Assembly (NCBI GenBank): GCA_900073065.1
Contig: FJOG01000010.1
Span: forward strand, 703,178-767,177
Source: Phialocephala subalpina
Taxonomy: Eukaryota; Ascomycota; Leotiomycetes; Helotiales; Mollisiaceae
Reading direction: 5' to 3'
Length of the DNA stretch: 64,000 nucleotides
The position numbers and the translations under genes are program-made. The notes under the pieces are model-generated. The model searched no databases. It was not told where the DNA came from and saw nothing but the letters and a program-made list of their open reading frames with translations. Shown here piece after piece: positions 45,485 through 56,937 of the stretch (position 1 is its first letter; each line of letters begins with the position of its first letter).

Positions 45485-46576
45485 CAGACACCTTACACTC
45501 ATATCCCATGCACATCTCCACGGTAAACTACAACATCTTCGACTATTGTCGTACCCTCGGTGGAAGGAGCAGCGACTAAGATCGCTTTTACGGAGGCGGA
45601 GCGAACGACGGGACTGTTTTCGACAGGTGCGAGGGTGTGCTGGGGCGGCGATGGAGGAGGTAAGAATTGAGGCGGTGACTGCGAGATAGAAGGAGTTTGA
45701 GGCCTTCATGCTATGGCGAAGGGATTTTGTCTCCAATAACGAACCTCTGCCTCGTATTCGATGGGTTTCTGCTCAATGTAAGATGACCGTAACCAGAATG
45801 AAAGCATCGTAATCCAAATCGGTGGGCCGATGTTTTGGAAAACACCCTCGGCGTGGCAGGAAGGCATCTTTGAATAGATCTTCGATGGCTGCAGTTCTGC
45901 CCGTGACGTATATCTGGCCCCTCTCACCATCTTTGACAGAGTCTAGTTCTCTTATATGCGGGACGAGCCCAGTCGATTTCCATAGAATAATCTATCCTAC
46001 TCTTTTCTGTTGGACAGCTAATCAATATCGGGAAGTTTGGATGCTCTCTAGCCGCCATTGGAACAGTCGGGATGGACTTTGGAAGGCGAAGGCGGCTTGA
46101 AGTGGTTCATTTCCTTCGATATTTCGCAGCTCATCGGGTATTGTTTGACCGCGAGATCTGCCTCCCAGGGCAAGAGACGCCTCGAGACCTTCCAGATGGT
46201 ATGAAGCTTTATGACTGGCTAAATATATCTCGTTTGTACTGACATTCGACATCGCGATGTTTTAGGCTGAGCCTCGCAAGTCTTTCACAAGCAGCAACTA
46301 GATAAATAGATGCTATGTTGGTGGGCAATTTGCTCTCGAAGGGTTAGTTCTGTATTGGACTTGATGTGCGTTCGACATTGAGATGAATAGACCCCACTCG
46401 AGATGGCAAGTTGCGAAAGCTTGCGAAGTTGCAGGTTCCTGTCCTTGAAAAGGCTGCATGTGGCCAAACTGTATGCTACCCTGCAACCAAGACATTTGGT
46501 CCTTGGTGTCTGATGCTGTCCAATGTGTAAATGAAATAGTCCTATTTGCATGAGCTAGATTTTGGATCAATTCCAT
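45485..46576 (-). pseudogene. Broken coding region, family not recognised
   Basis: Several coding-like minus-strand pieces lie in order. From the ATG at 46576: ELIQNLAHANRTISFTHWTA and QGSIQFGHMQPFQGQEP. At 46022-46252: NEIYLASHKASYHLEGLEAS. Around 45775-45985: STGLVPHIRELDSVKDGERG, IYVTGRTAAIEDLF. Around 45485-45700: SVKAILVAAPSTEGTTIVED. A TGA separates two pieces that share a frame (WRQNPFAIA and RPQTPSISQSPPQ). The IYVTGR piece recalls the C-terminal part of adenylate-forming enzymes, but that is weak. It could be a multi-exon gene whose introns I cannot place, or a decayed one. Confidence 0.3.
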
Positions 46577-48046
46577 AGTGCTTGCTGCCGTCTATGTTCA
46601 ACCTCTACTTGAGTCAAGTGTAGCGGGCCTTAACGCTCGTGGGGGGCTAAGGATCTAGACAGAAGAAATACGTAGGCGAAAAAAGACACGGATCGAAATC
46701 AAAAGGTACGATCATGAGTACAGAGGAGCCCTCTTACTTGGATCCATTTTGACCAAGGCATTTGAGCCAAGCTTGTCGATACCACCGGAGAGCCCGCCAG
46801 GACACAAAGCATCGAAAGTTCTTCCTGAGTGTCTGTGCAATTCATGACAGACACGTCTCTGGGAGGATCTTTCGAGACCTGGGCAGGTATTGCAGTACTT
46901 GCAAACAAATACTGGCCTCAGACACTTGCTCAGCCTCGGTATTGATGTGGTAATCTTGCAGATTGGAAAGTCCATGGTCCGAGCGCCTGTTCTCAGTCGT
47001 TCGTCGTGGGAAGTTCCAGCTTCTCTAAAGCTCTGATTAGCTTTTTCCTTGCGGTTCCTGGAGGCTACACTGCAGGGTCAGTCTTCTTACCAGAGAGATT
47101 GCCACCAAGCTTCAAGGGCAAGAGGCGATGACTGTCGGTTGTTCGCTGAAATCGCGACGACTGTATCCATCGAAGTTTTCGTTGAATCAACCTCGAGAGA
47201 CGGAATGACCACTCTATAGCGATCAAGCTCTTACAGAAGTATGTAGATAGTAGCCTGGACTTGTTGTACCTTTGCAGAGGAGTTTGGAACGAGAGATGAC
47301 TAAAATAGCGAGCCACCCGAGCTATGCAGCTATCCGGCGCTAGTTCTAGCTCTATATATAGAGGTCTCAGTCTCAACGACGTGCGTACGTGCAAATAGTG
47401 TTTTACAGGCGATGGATTCTAAAACGCAGACTCGACGACCAGAAGAGAAGAAATGTTGTCGAACGATTAAATGAAAGTGTGACTGTGAGGACAAGAGAGC
47501 ATCGCCTGCCAAGCTTTATCGGATCCAACTCGGTAGCACATCATGATGCCCTCTAGACGAGCCTCGATGCCTACACGAATGGCAGAGCTTCACCAGGCGC
47601 CTTGAGAGCTATCAGGAAGACTCACAGAATCCAAAGCTCTCTGTTTCTGCAGGAGCGGACTCTGGTGTCGATGCTGAGGCGGTAGCGGGAAGCGTCGATT
47701 AGCTCGCAGACGCAGAACCCGGTGGCCGAGAGATTCAAAACGCCATCACGACAGCCAGGCGATTAGCTAGGCTCAAGGAGAGAACGACGAGCTATGAATA
47801 CCTTCATGTTGTTTTAGCAGAAGCGGGGAAGTTCGATATTTGCTAGAGTTGCGAGAAGGATTTTGTCTGGCGAGATGGCGAAGATGGAAGGAGCGGTGTT
47901 TGGATAGGATTGAGATTCTCGCCGCTCGAATTATTGAGCAAGACTTCCAAGTTCAAATTGTTCTATAAATTTTAGTACATTCTGGCAGACTTTGGGGTCC
48001 TCTTTTCGATTGGTCTGGCTCGCTCCTTGTTAATACGTGTACACGT
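46577..48046. other. 1.5-kb region without recognised gene
   Basis: Short frames only. No motif, RNA gene or repeat recognised. Confidence 0.4.
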
Positions 48047-48229
48047 ATGATGCTCTGGTTGTCTCGGCCAACGATAGCTAGGTTCGCATTTACCCCGCAA
48101 ACCACACATGAGGCGACTGCAAGGCTGACAGGCAAACCTCAGCTCTATCTAGGCTTCATCATCTCCACGTTCATATTCATATTTAAGATCATTTCAAGCG
48201 GTACAATCATCCTCATCCTTTCCGACACT

Positions 48230-48922
48230 ATGATTTCGTTTACTGAGGAGGCCACAGAAACTCTCCTTGCTTCCATCTACAATCCGCAAAGCGACGTCTA
48301 CCATGACCTTCACCCTAGAGAGATCCGCCTGCTCAAACTTCTCAAGGGCCGATGGTCTGACAAGATATGTTGCCAGCTGCATCATGTGTCGTTGGCGAAT
48401 CGACCCTCATACAAGGCCTTGTCGTACGCATGGGGCTCGCCAAGAGCAACTCGACCTATTGTTGTCAACGGATATCAACACGCAGTGACGGTAAATCTCG
48501 AGTCTGCGCTTCGAAGACTCCGGCGGATTGATGGCGATCTCACACTTTGGGTAGATGCACTCTGCATCAATCAATCGAATAACCCAGAGAGGACAAAACA
48601 GGTCAATTTGATGCACGACATCTTCTCATCTACTGAGGAAGTCATCGTGTACCTTGGAGAAGTACCACAGCATGGCTCTATGTCTTCAAATGGGCCAATC
48701 TCTGAATCCACTACAACTTTCCACTGCAATGAGAATGACGGAGAGAATCTCGAAGTCTTTCGTAACCGCTGCAGAGCAAAGAAGCCTTCCAAGGGTGCGA
48801 ATGGATCACGTGCTGGAACTTCATTCGGGGTTGCGAGGGATTTCATCCCCAGAAATGAAGGTTTTCCGGCTGTAAGAGAATACCCAATGCCCAGTGCGGG
48901 AGCTGTATACGAGTGTGTCTAA
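48230..48922 (+). CDS. HET-domain protein, truncated
   Basis: From the ATG at 48230 the protein has 230 residues. It carries the first half of a HET domain: YNPQSD...REIRLLKLL, SYKALSYAWG, ALRRLRRIDGDLTLWVDALC, INQSNNPERTKQVNLMHDIF, and VIVYLGE. The family then normally continues for several hundred residues. Here a low-complexity 75-residue end without HET features follows, and stops. HET proteins mediate heterokaryon incompatibility (non-self recognition leading to cell death). The frame is open upstream to an ATG at 48047 that would add a hydrophobic segment, but HET proteins usually start near the chosen ATG. Probably a degenerate member. Confidence 0.65.
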   Translation: MISFTEEATETLLASIYNPQSDVYHDLHPREIRLLKLLKGRWSDKICCQLHHVSLANRPSYKALSYAWGSPRATRPIVVNGYQHAVTVNLESALRRLRRIDGDLTLWVDALCINQSNNPERTKQVNLMHDIFSSTEEVIVYLGEVPQHGSMSSNGPISESTTTFHCNENDGENLEVFRNRCRAKKPSKGANGSRAGTSFGVARDFIPRNEGFPAVREYPMPSAGAVYECV

Positions 48923-49084
48923 ATGAGTGGAACGGAAATGATTCTGTTCCTCTTAAAAACACAATGTAAGAAGAGTCAAACTTGCCCTCATTATTCATTT
49001 CAGTCTCAATAATTCATCCAAAATACGATGTAGGCTTTAACGTTGAATATCTCTGGATATGCAAGTTTCTTAGCATTCACATAT

Positions 49085-51207
49085 TCAACTACGTTCCTGA
49101 TGAATAGCCTGCTCGCTCTTATTCGCACTATTACTCACCATCTCCCTCCTCTGCCTTTGCCGTTGCCACCGATAAAGGGGCGCCGGCTTCTTGATCTTTC
49201 TTCTAAATAGCCTCCCCACCCTCCAAGGCAGCACTTCTCGCAGTTGATACTCGCAATGCCTCCTTGTCGGCACCCCAAAAACATAATTCATATCCTCCAA
49301 AGTCGTCACCTCAGCGGTACCCGGGACGAACAACCACACCAACAAGAACGCAACGGCGTCTAGTCCCGCGAAGAGGCCAAGTAGGCCTGTGTGGCCTATT
49401 GCTTGGGTAAGCTGGGGAACGGTGAGAGCAAGTACGCCTGCGAGTAGGAAGTTCCAGAAGCAAGCCCAAGACATGCCAACTTCACGGCTAAGGAGAGGCC
49501 AGATTTCGGAACTGAGCGGATTAGTATCTGATGAAAGCAGAATATAAGAAGAGAGGATACCTATAAAGAAACGGTACAACTCCAGCTCCAGGACTATATG
49601 CCAACGTGAAGAGAACCAAAAAGGTAGCCAAGACACCAGTCTTTGTATTCTCGTCCTGGATCTTAAAGCTAAAACCCGTCGCCAACAACATCGGGAAACA
49701 ACACAATAATGACATGAGTAGAAGGTATCTACGGCCTTTGGTATCGATGAACCAATAAGCCAGGGGCGAGAAAAGAAAATTCGAAGCACCGAACCCAAAC
49801 GATAGCCAGAGACTCTTCATGTCACTGAATGATCCGGAACCAGCCAAGAAGGTCGCCGCCAGAAAGGCAAAGATATTGATGCCACTCATTTGTTGCGCAG
49901 CCATTACGATGAGACTCGCAAGAGCAGCTCGCCTATTTCGACTGATCGTGAAGAGCTGTATGAAACGACGCGGATAACTCGTATGCTTGAATTCTTGCTG
50001 ATACATATCCCGATCGACATTCGCGGACCAATCATTCAGTTGTCGTTCGACATCTTCTCGCTTCGAGAACAGACTTGTTTCGACTTGAATCTGGGCGTGA
50101 ATGTAATACAGATCTCGTGCCGCGAGGAGGCGGTTCCCGCGGAGTCGTAGAAGTACTTCGTAGGCTTTTGCGTATTTCCCTTGCTTGATGAGCCAACGTG
50201 GGGATTCGGAACAGACGAACGTGAGGGTGAGTAGAATGACAGCTGGTATGAAACCCGAGGCTGTCTGCCATCGCCAATTCTTGTGGACGATGAGATTGGC
50301 TGCATTTCCCAGGAAGATACCTAGAGCCGTGAATGTCTGCCAGGAGACCAATAATCGTCCTCGTATGCGAGCAGGTGCAATCTCGCTTTCAAAAATGGGG
50401 ACAACGCTTGCTTTGGCACCCATACCCACACCAACAAGAAGTCGACAGAAGAAGAGCGATTGCCATTGTTGACAAAACGCACTACCAACGACGCCGACGA
50501 ATGAGAAGAGGCCAGCAACGAACAGAGCACCGCGACGACCGTAGAAGTAGAAATTTAACGGGTCAGAAATCCACGCCCCAACACTGCTAGCCGCAAAGTA
50601 AGTAATGGAGTTGACACCACCAAAGACCCAAACGTCTCTCGTGCTTTGTGTCACATTTATTCCACTCTGAATATGCAGTCCAAAGTCAGTTGGCCACGAG
50701 AGGTTGGCGCCAGTGAGCGAAGCTTGGTCCCAGCCTTGAGCGATAGCAGCAATGCAGCATGTCAACAAAATGACTTTGAGCTCTTTGCTCTGCTGGCAGA
50801 TATTTGACGTCTTCTCACGACACAGGGCCTCCCGTTCGAGATCGGTTACGTTGCTGCTGTCAGTTGATAGAAAAAGTTCCTCATCTCTGGCTAGCCGACC
50901 CCCTCGTACGAGGAGTTCCTCATCGACCGTGTTGGCAAGGTTGTGCGCGGTATGAGTCTTGCGGACATTTTCATCCTGGACTTCTGGATCTGTCCAGAGG
51001 AGGGGAGAATCAATTCTGAGTCTGCATCAGTGCTGTGATGTTCGTAACGAAAAGGAATTGCTTACATGCCCAATTCATTCTTCTCCAACAGATCCTTGAA
51101 GGGTACCCTGTTCCTTGATCCTGGAGCCTGATTATTAAAATGGTTAGCAAGCTGTCATATTGTAAGCATGAAGGGGAAGCCCTACCACATCGTTTCCCGA
51201 AACCATG
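49085..51207 (-). CDS. MFS sugar transporter
   Basis: Exons 51187-51207 (seven codons), 51066-51127, 49561-51015 and 49085-49511 give 654 residues. A 100-residue cytosolic N-terminus (APGSRNRVPFKDLLEKNELG onward) precedes the 12-helix core. Sugar-porter signatures are CRLLVGVGMGAKASVVPIFE with APARIRGRLL, ESPRWLIKQGKY at the end of helix 6, QQMSGINIFAF in helix 7, the IDTKGRRYLL loop, and a helix 10-12 end crossing the last intron (VVPFLY/SSEIWPLLSREVGM). It belongs to the hexose or myo-inositol porter group; the substrate cannot be told. The C-terminus is basic. It sits among HET and ankyrin genes without an obvious pathway partner. Confidence 0.9.
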
Positions 51208-51823
51208 ATTGCGGGGCATTCGAAGTCTGAAGGAGCCTTTTGGGTTGCCGGAATTCCGACGAAAGATTATTGATGAAGCCAACGTGTTGGAAGATCTCAA
51301 GGATGTAATGGGGTAAGATGTCGCGTGGCATGGTGCAGCTCAGCCTTACTGTGCCGAGACAATATTTCATATCCTCCCGAGGGGCTGAGTTATCGTGGAC
51401 CATTCAAGTGATTCAAGTGTGATTGAGGGGCGGGCGCCAGGTGAGACTTTAGGGTAACTCGGGCGCCGATCTGCTATTTTCCTGGGGAAATGAGGCGGGC
51501 AAGGCATGATGTGGCGGAGGCGGGGCGGGGTAACATCAAGAACAGTTGCAGAATCAGAATTTAATATCATGTGAATTCATTCAGGACTCACCAATCCGTA
51601 TTCTCATGAAGCTCACCTTGTTAACAGCAAATGATTAGCATGCGGTGAACATCAGTTTCAATAGAGACGGCATGTGATGTTCATCGTATCGAAGTGTACC
51701 AAGATCAGCAGAAATCAATAAGTGCCTCGCGGTGCAGCGGCTCCCAGTTCCCACGCACCGCAACGCCTCGCTGTGACCACTGTGGTCTGCTTCACTACCG
51801 AGCCATTTTACCAAACTCGTCAC
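51208..51823. other. Intergenic, no gene seen
   Basis: About 615 bp between the transporter promoter and the 3' end of the ankyrin gene. No supported frame. Confidence 0.45.
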
Positions 51824-54242
51824 CTAAGAGGAAATCGAGTTTCTCGATTTTCCAAAGATAGGGTTCTTCGATATGGTTGAGAAAACACTCTCCCTCCTGG
51901 GCGTAGGAACCTGGTCGGGAGGAATAGGTTGCAGAATTCCCATATCCTCACACTCCTCAAAGAAACGCTTCATCTCAGGCTTATTCCAAGCTGTTCGATC
52001 ACATACTGCTCCTCCGCCTACTAGAAGATCCACCATTTCATGTCTTTTCTTCTGGACTGCGACATACATTGGAGTCCTGCCTGCCGTGTCTCTCGCCTCT
52101 GTTGATACATGATTCTTGAGCAGGATTTCGGCACCATGCAATTTGTTGTTAAGGACGGCGCAGTGCAGTGGCGTTGTTCCATCGTTTGCTGCCGCGTTGA
52201 CGTCTGCGCCATGTGCTACAAGGAGCTCGACCATGTCTTCTCCCTCCGGGCCTGAAAGTGCATAATGAAGAACTGTCCAACCATTCTTATCTTTTGCTGT
52301 GACATCTGGACTCTTTCCATGTTCCAGCAAGAGTCTGACGATCTTCGTGTGTCTCTTTTGTACTGCTAAGAGAAGTGGTGTCAATCCTCGCTCGTTCCGC
52401 TGTTCCATATCTACACTTCCTTCGGCTAGATCAAGAAACCACTTTGTTGTCTCATAGTCGTTCTGCTCGATCTTGTGCAAAACCAGTAGCCCGGAAGCAG
52501 TTGAACTTGATTTGTGCAAGTCCTCAAGGTTCGTTCCTAGAAGGACAGAATCTTCAGCTGATTGGGACACTGCTCGCTCAACCTGGCCATCAGAGTCTGG
52601 AGGCGTTGGTGGAACCAGATCTCGAAGGGGCCCTCTCATGGTTGCTGGGTCAGAAATTGAAATTGAAGTGGCTGTTTTGGGATCTGATTGACTTGGATGT
52701 CGTTGTCGATATGTCATGGCCTTCCCAGGCTCTCCCCAATACTCGAACATCTGCGACAGTAATTCCCCCGCCTGCGTCAAGCTTGGGTGTGTTTTCCAAG
52801 GAGCCACAGAGTCCGGTCGGCCAGGACGTTTCATAGCTGAATCGTAAGCCCATAAAGCATAATTCTTCCAAACCTCAAACAGTTTATCATCTTTCTCGCC
52901 CATGTGTTCTTGACAGTACTCGTACTCATCGCGGTAAACTAGTGCAACAGCGTAACACAGTCTACCTCTCGTATCTTTACCACAGGGCGTTGCCTGGGCA
53001 TCCTGTAATAAAGATTCGTAGTCATGTTTTGCCTCCTCGAACTCCATATTCTTAGCTTTGGCGAAGGCCAGGATTTCTCGAAATGCAAGTTCGTCCTCAA
53101 ATGGGAAGTTGTGAACCTGCTCTCGTTCCTTTGCTGTCTCAATAGCGCCAATGATACGAACTTGAGCCGTAGAATAATTTCCTTCGTTGAGTGCAGTCAC
53201 AGCCATCTGCATGTCATTATCAATATGACCAGTGAGAATTTCGAATCGCTCAACGGCTGTAGTCTTGGAATCTTTCGCCTTAGAATCCCTTGTGGTCACC
53301 ATTGGTAGCGATCCTGTAGCTCTTCGTGAAAGATTCCCTTGCGACGTGGGAGTGTAACTACTAGATATGTGATTTGCTCGGAGAATCGTTTCCAGGGCGT
53401 CGAGATTCCTCAACTCATCCGAATCGATGGTTGTTTGCCTCGCGGATCTAATATTCGTGCCGGGCTGTGATATTTTCCCGCACAACGAACTCGCAGTACT
53501 TAAGCATTCGGAGGCCATATCGGTAGCCTGGTCTTCTATATCGTCGGAGTTGAGACCCAACTCTGCTTCTGGCACAGCAACTTTCTTCTCTTCCTCCGAT
53601 TGTATAATTTCTGCTTCGCTTCCATGTACCGACTGCTGTACCAGACTCTTCAATTCTGCCATCAAAGCATGTGTCTGGATGATGAATGCCTTCGTTGTAT
53701 CGAATCCTGTCTGAACTACGGCCTGGGTTTCATCGTGAACGAATCTGTGAGATGTTAGAGAAGCAAGAGCAGAAAAATGATAATACTTACAAGTTGATAC
53801 ACTGAAGCATCAACTGTAAAGATGAAACACTCGTCTCAATCTGTCTAGAAATCTTTGCAATCGCAGGATTTCTGACCTGAAACTTCATCTGCAACCAAGC
53901 CTTCTCCCAGCACATCCTCGTCCTTCCGCCGCCCAGCTTCTCCAAGACCTTCTCCAACCATTGCACACTCCGCTGTGTTTTCTCGAGAGTCGTCTTGGTC
54001 TGCACATATATTTCCCTCTCATCGTCGCTCACAAGCCTGGTACTCAACTGAGCCTCCCTTCGCTTCAACATGACATTCACCGCAAGGACAGTATTATATA
54101 GACACTCAACTTGATCAAACAATCGGCTCCGTGTCTCTGCGACATCTTTAGCATCAAGAATAAAGGATGCGATCTTTTGCGACAAGACCAGAGACGCTCC
54201 AAGAACCTGGACGACGGCTGATGCTGCGGAAATACCATCCAT
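51824..54242 (-). CDS. Ankyrin-repeat protein with fungal receptor-like N-terminus
   Basis: Exons 53791-54242 and 51824-53744 with a 46-bp intron give 790 residues. The helical N-terminus (MDGISAASAVVQVLGASLVL, then Leu-rich helices with an ExxLEKLGGG turn) is like the N-terminal domains that precede NLR-type and ankyrin proteins in fungi. A linker with a TPR-like part follows (ALNEGNYSTAQVRIIGAIET, FEEAKHDYESLLQDAQ). About four ankyrin repeats lie at residues 600-735: TPLLLAVQKRHTKIVRLLLE, GWTVLHYALSG, GTTPLHCAVLNNKLHGAEIL, and GRTPMYVAVQKKRHEMVDLL. No NACHT or NB-ARC motif is seen. A role in non-self recognition is a guess from architecture and HET neighbours. Confidence 0.75.
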
Positions 54243-54918
54243 CTTGACAGTCCATGGCGGGTCGAGAAGGCTGAAGCAAAAATGTGGAGTCGTAAAGATG
54301 GGGAATGTGTTGATAAGGACAGTGAAATGCCTTGAAAGATGACTGACTGTACAGCCTCGTGGTTCGTCATGGGGGCACGGGATTGGATCCTCCTCCACGT
54401 CATCAATGCACGTCAACAGGCAACCACCTCCAAACGCCCCGATCTACAATTCTAGGTGATAGATAGCTTAACCCACCGTACCTACGCCAGGAAACTTCGG
54501 GACCAAATTCATGCAGAAAACCCCGCTCATTATTTGTGAATCGAATAAATACAGGGTAACCTTATACCCAAAGTCAACAACTCTATTATCCATGTCGTAC
54601 ATCGCGCGTGATAAAATTCGCAAAATTGTCCCAACCTGAAAGATGCCGTCGCAATTTCCATAAAACCAGTCGACAAGAGGTACCAGACAAGCTCTTCTGC
54701 AGCGTAATGACCTGAAGAATTCAAGCGCTGATTGTGTATGTAGTCGTCTTGGGCAAATCAGCCAGTTGCATTCATGCATTGTCAAACATTTTGTAGATTG
54801 CTCCGAGAAGCATTTTCCAAACATTCCTGTCTGATTACGTGTGGTAGACGATATCCTTAGTCTAAATGGTCAAAATCTCAAATCCACAATACATTGAACC
54901 TTGATTTCTGATACATAC
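54243..54918. other. Upstream region of the ankyrin gene
   Basis: A minus frame extends the ankyrin gene upstream to 54416 but without family-like content; it is taken as leader. No other gene. Confidence 0.4.
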
Positions 54919-55198
54919 TTTGATGAAGACTTTCATTCATGGTGGTTCTTGGGTCGACTGGAGCAGAGCCGACAAAGTGTTGCTGCACTGAGGCTGATTG
55001 CGGAGTTGGTGCGGCAAGCTCAGGCCGATCTAGGGAAGACAATGCCTGGTTCCAACCGCTTGTAGGTATATCTTGGTCGCCAGTGTGATTGAAAGCGACG
55101 TGGTTCGACGACTGGGGATTGTTTCGTTGGTGGTAGTGAAATAAAGAATTGTCATAATATCCGAGCTGTGTTTGATTAGGACCTGGACCAGAGAAAGA
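54919..55198 (-). pseudogene. Isolated coding exon cut by an AT-rich block
   Basis: One minus frame is open from 55198 to a good GTATGT donor at 54918. Its Gln/Asn/Ser/Pro-rich content resembles a transcription-factor tail (SFSGPGPNQTQLGYYDNSLF, then PTPQSASVQQHFVGSAPVDP). It has no start codon and is cut at 55200 by the AT-rich block. No downstream exon follows. It looks like a stranded gene fragment. Confidence 0.45.
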
Positions 55199-55200
55199 GT

Positions 55201-55370
55201 AAATTTATATTTCTTAAAATATTAAATATATTTATTTATGATATTTTATATTTTATATATATTCCTATATAAAATATTAAATAACAAATTGTTAGAATTA
55301 ACAAATATCTTATTATAAGAAATCTTTAATTAAAATTAATTTTTTCACTTTTAAAAATAGGGATCGCTAT
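55201..55370. repeat. Very AT-rich block
   Basis: About 170 bp composed almost only of A and T (ATATTAAATATATTTATTTA-like), with sharp borders to normal sequence on both sides. It separates a coding fragment on the left from a truncated HET gene on the right. It may be a heavily mutated repeat remnant. Confidence 0.8.
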
Positions 55371-55404
55371 ATTTCCTGATCTGACCAGCATAGAACGAGA
55401 TCCC

Positions 55405-55815
55405 TCAGAAAGCAGAGGTCCAAACCCAAGTTACTATGGTATTTCTTTCGGTATCGATCGATATATAAGCATAAGCATCGGCCCAGACACTCATGGAGTG
55501 ATCTTGTTGCCGGACATGTTGTAGCGCGGCGTCGAGGTTCTCTCGCACGGAAATTGCCTGCAAATTGACTAGAATTGTTGTAGAAGGGGGTTCCGGACCC
55601 CAGACGTAGGGCAACGCTTTGTACGAAGGTTTGTCGTCCGGTGATTTTGTCTCCAATATGAAAGAAATATCTGTTGCACTTGTCCTCATGGCAGCACCAC
55701 CCGTTAGCGGTGGATTGGATGATCCGGTAACGGGCTCTTTTCCACGTGGGAGAATGGTCAGGATTCGGATCTCATGCTTTTTGGGACCAAGATTATGATA
55801 GATGCTTGAAGGCAT
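55405..55815 (-). pseudogene. HET-domain gene, 5' fragment
   Basis: ATG at 55815. The frame reads HEIRILTILPRG, then DKPSYKALPYVWGPEPPSTT, ILVNLQAISVRENLDAALQH and VRQQDHSMSVWADAYAYISI, the first third of a HET domain. The usual VDAICINQ has become ADAYAYIS and the frame stops after 136 codons, next to the AT-rich block. Loss of the conserved core and the end suggests a pseudogene. Confidence 0.65.
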
Positions 55816-56937
55816 AACGTGCGGTTCCCGAGGCGAGCCGTCGGATTTTCGGCCTGTCGATTACGAGGCTCCAGATGTGATGAAAACTAAAGGTGAAGAG
55901 AATTGGTACGGCAGCGCTTAGCATTAGCGCGATATCAAACCCTCCTGGCCTTGCCACCACAAAAGAGTGCTGAAGAATTCTAAAAAGAGGGTTGCTTTCC
56001 ATCAGGCGCGAGTTGAACCTTAACAAACTGGGTCAGTACGAAGGTGTTTTCTACCGACTGAGGGTGGAGTCTGGTTCTTCTCAAGCCCCTTTTTGTTCTG
56101 CCAGAGCACTCCGAGGTTCGCCAACCCCCCTTTTCGTCGCTTATGGGCTGCACCCCTCTGAAACCTAAAGCACTGGAGACTCGGGACTCTTTTCTCTCTT
56201 GTCAACTACTTTGAAGCTTTCATTCTTTCAAATTTTCAACGACTCAAAAATCCAATAGTTACTACTGGATTCCAAAGTCTTGATATCAAGGCTGTACATA
56301 ATCCGCATGAAGTTGTACCACTGTTTTTGAGAACTTCAAATCCCACTGTACTCATGTTCAACAGGCTTGAACAATTACCAAGTACCTTTTCTACCAACTG
56401 AGGCCTAAATTACGACAACAATTCTCAATTGTCTGGTTGCTTCATAGTGTCGGACTATAGTTGTCTAGTTTCACAAAGATTTGTGCACTTCTTATCGTTG
56501 AGCGACAGATCTTCCCTTCTGAAGCAGATCTCGATCAGGCTAATGTGCGGGGATGGTAAATCTGACAATACATGTACAAAGCCAACCAAGCAACGTAATT
56601 GTCATCCGACTCTCAAACACAGAGCCTCACTCAACGCTTGATGTCGAACAAAGCTTGACGAGCTGTCATCCAGAAACATTTGTCTGTGCCAAGTCATCAA
56701 AGACATCAGCCTTGTTTGCCCCCTTTCCATCACTCACATCTCAGCCAATCAGAAGCCTGACCTTGCTGACAAGCGCGAGGCGAAGAAAGCTGGTGAACTT
56801 CAGTCATCACACCACGGTCGCAACACAATCCTTATAAATTCCCGACTCAGCGACCCCGAACCCCAGTCTCTACTCTACTCCGCATACAAACCCCAAGCAC
56901 ATCTGCAATTGATGTAACAATCACACGACTTTCCACC
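55816..56937. other. No gene recognised
   Basis: About 1.1 kb upstream of OXR1. A small minus frame with a hydrophobic stretch (ATG near 56002, ending 55793) overlaps the HET start and is not supported otherwise. Confidence 0.4.

Noticed and set aside
48047..48229. Extending the HET gene to the upstream ATG
   Set aside because: The extra 61 residues are a hydrophobic stretch not usual for HET proteins; kept only as an alternative.
54243..54416. Longer N-terminus for the ankyrin protein
   Set aside because: The upstream residues do not resemble the helical N-terminal domain, which begins cleanly at the ATG at 54242.
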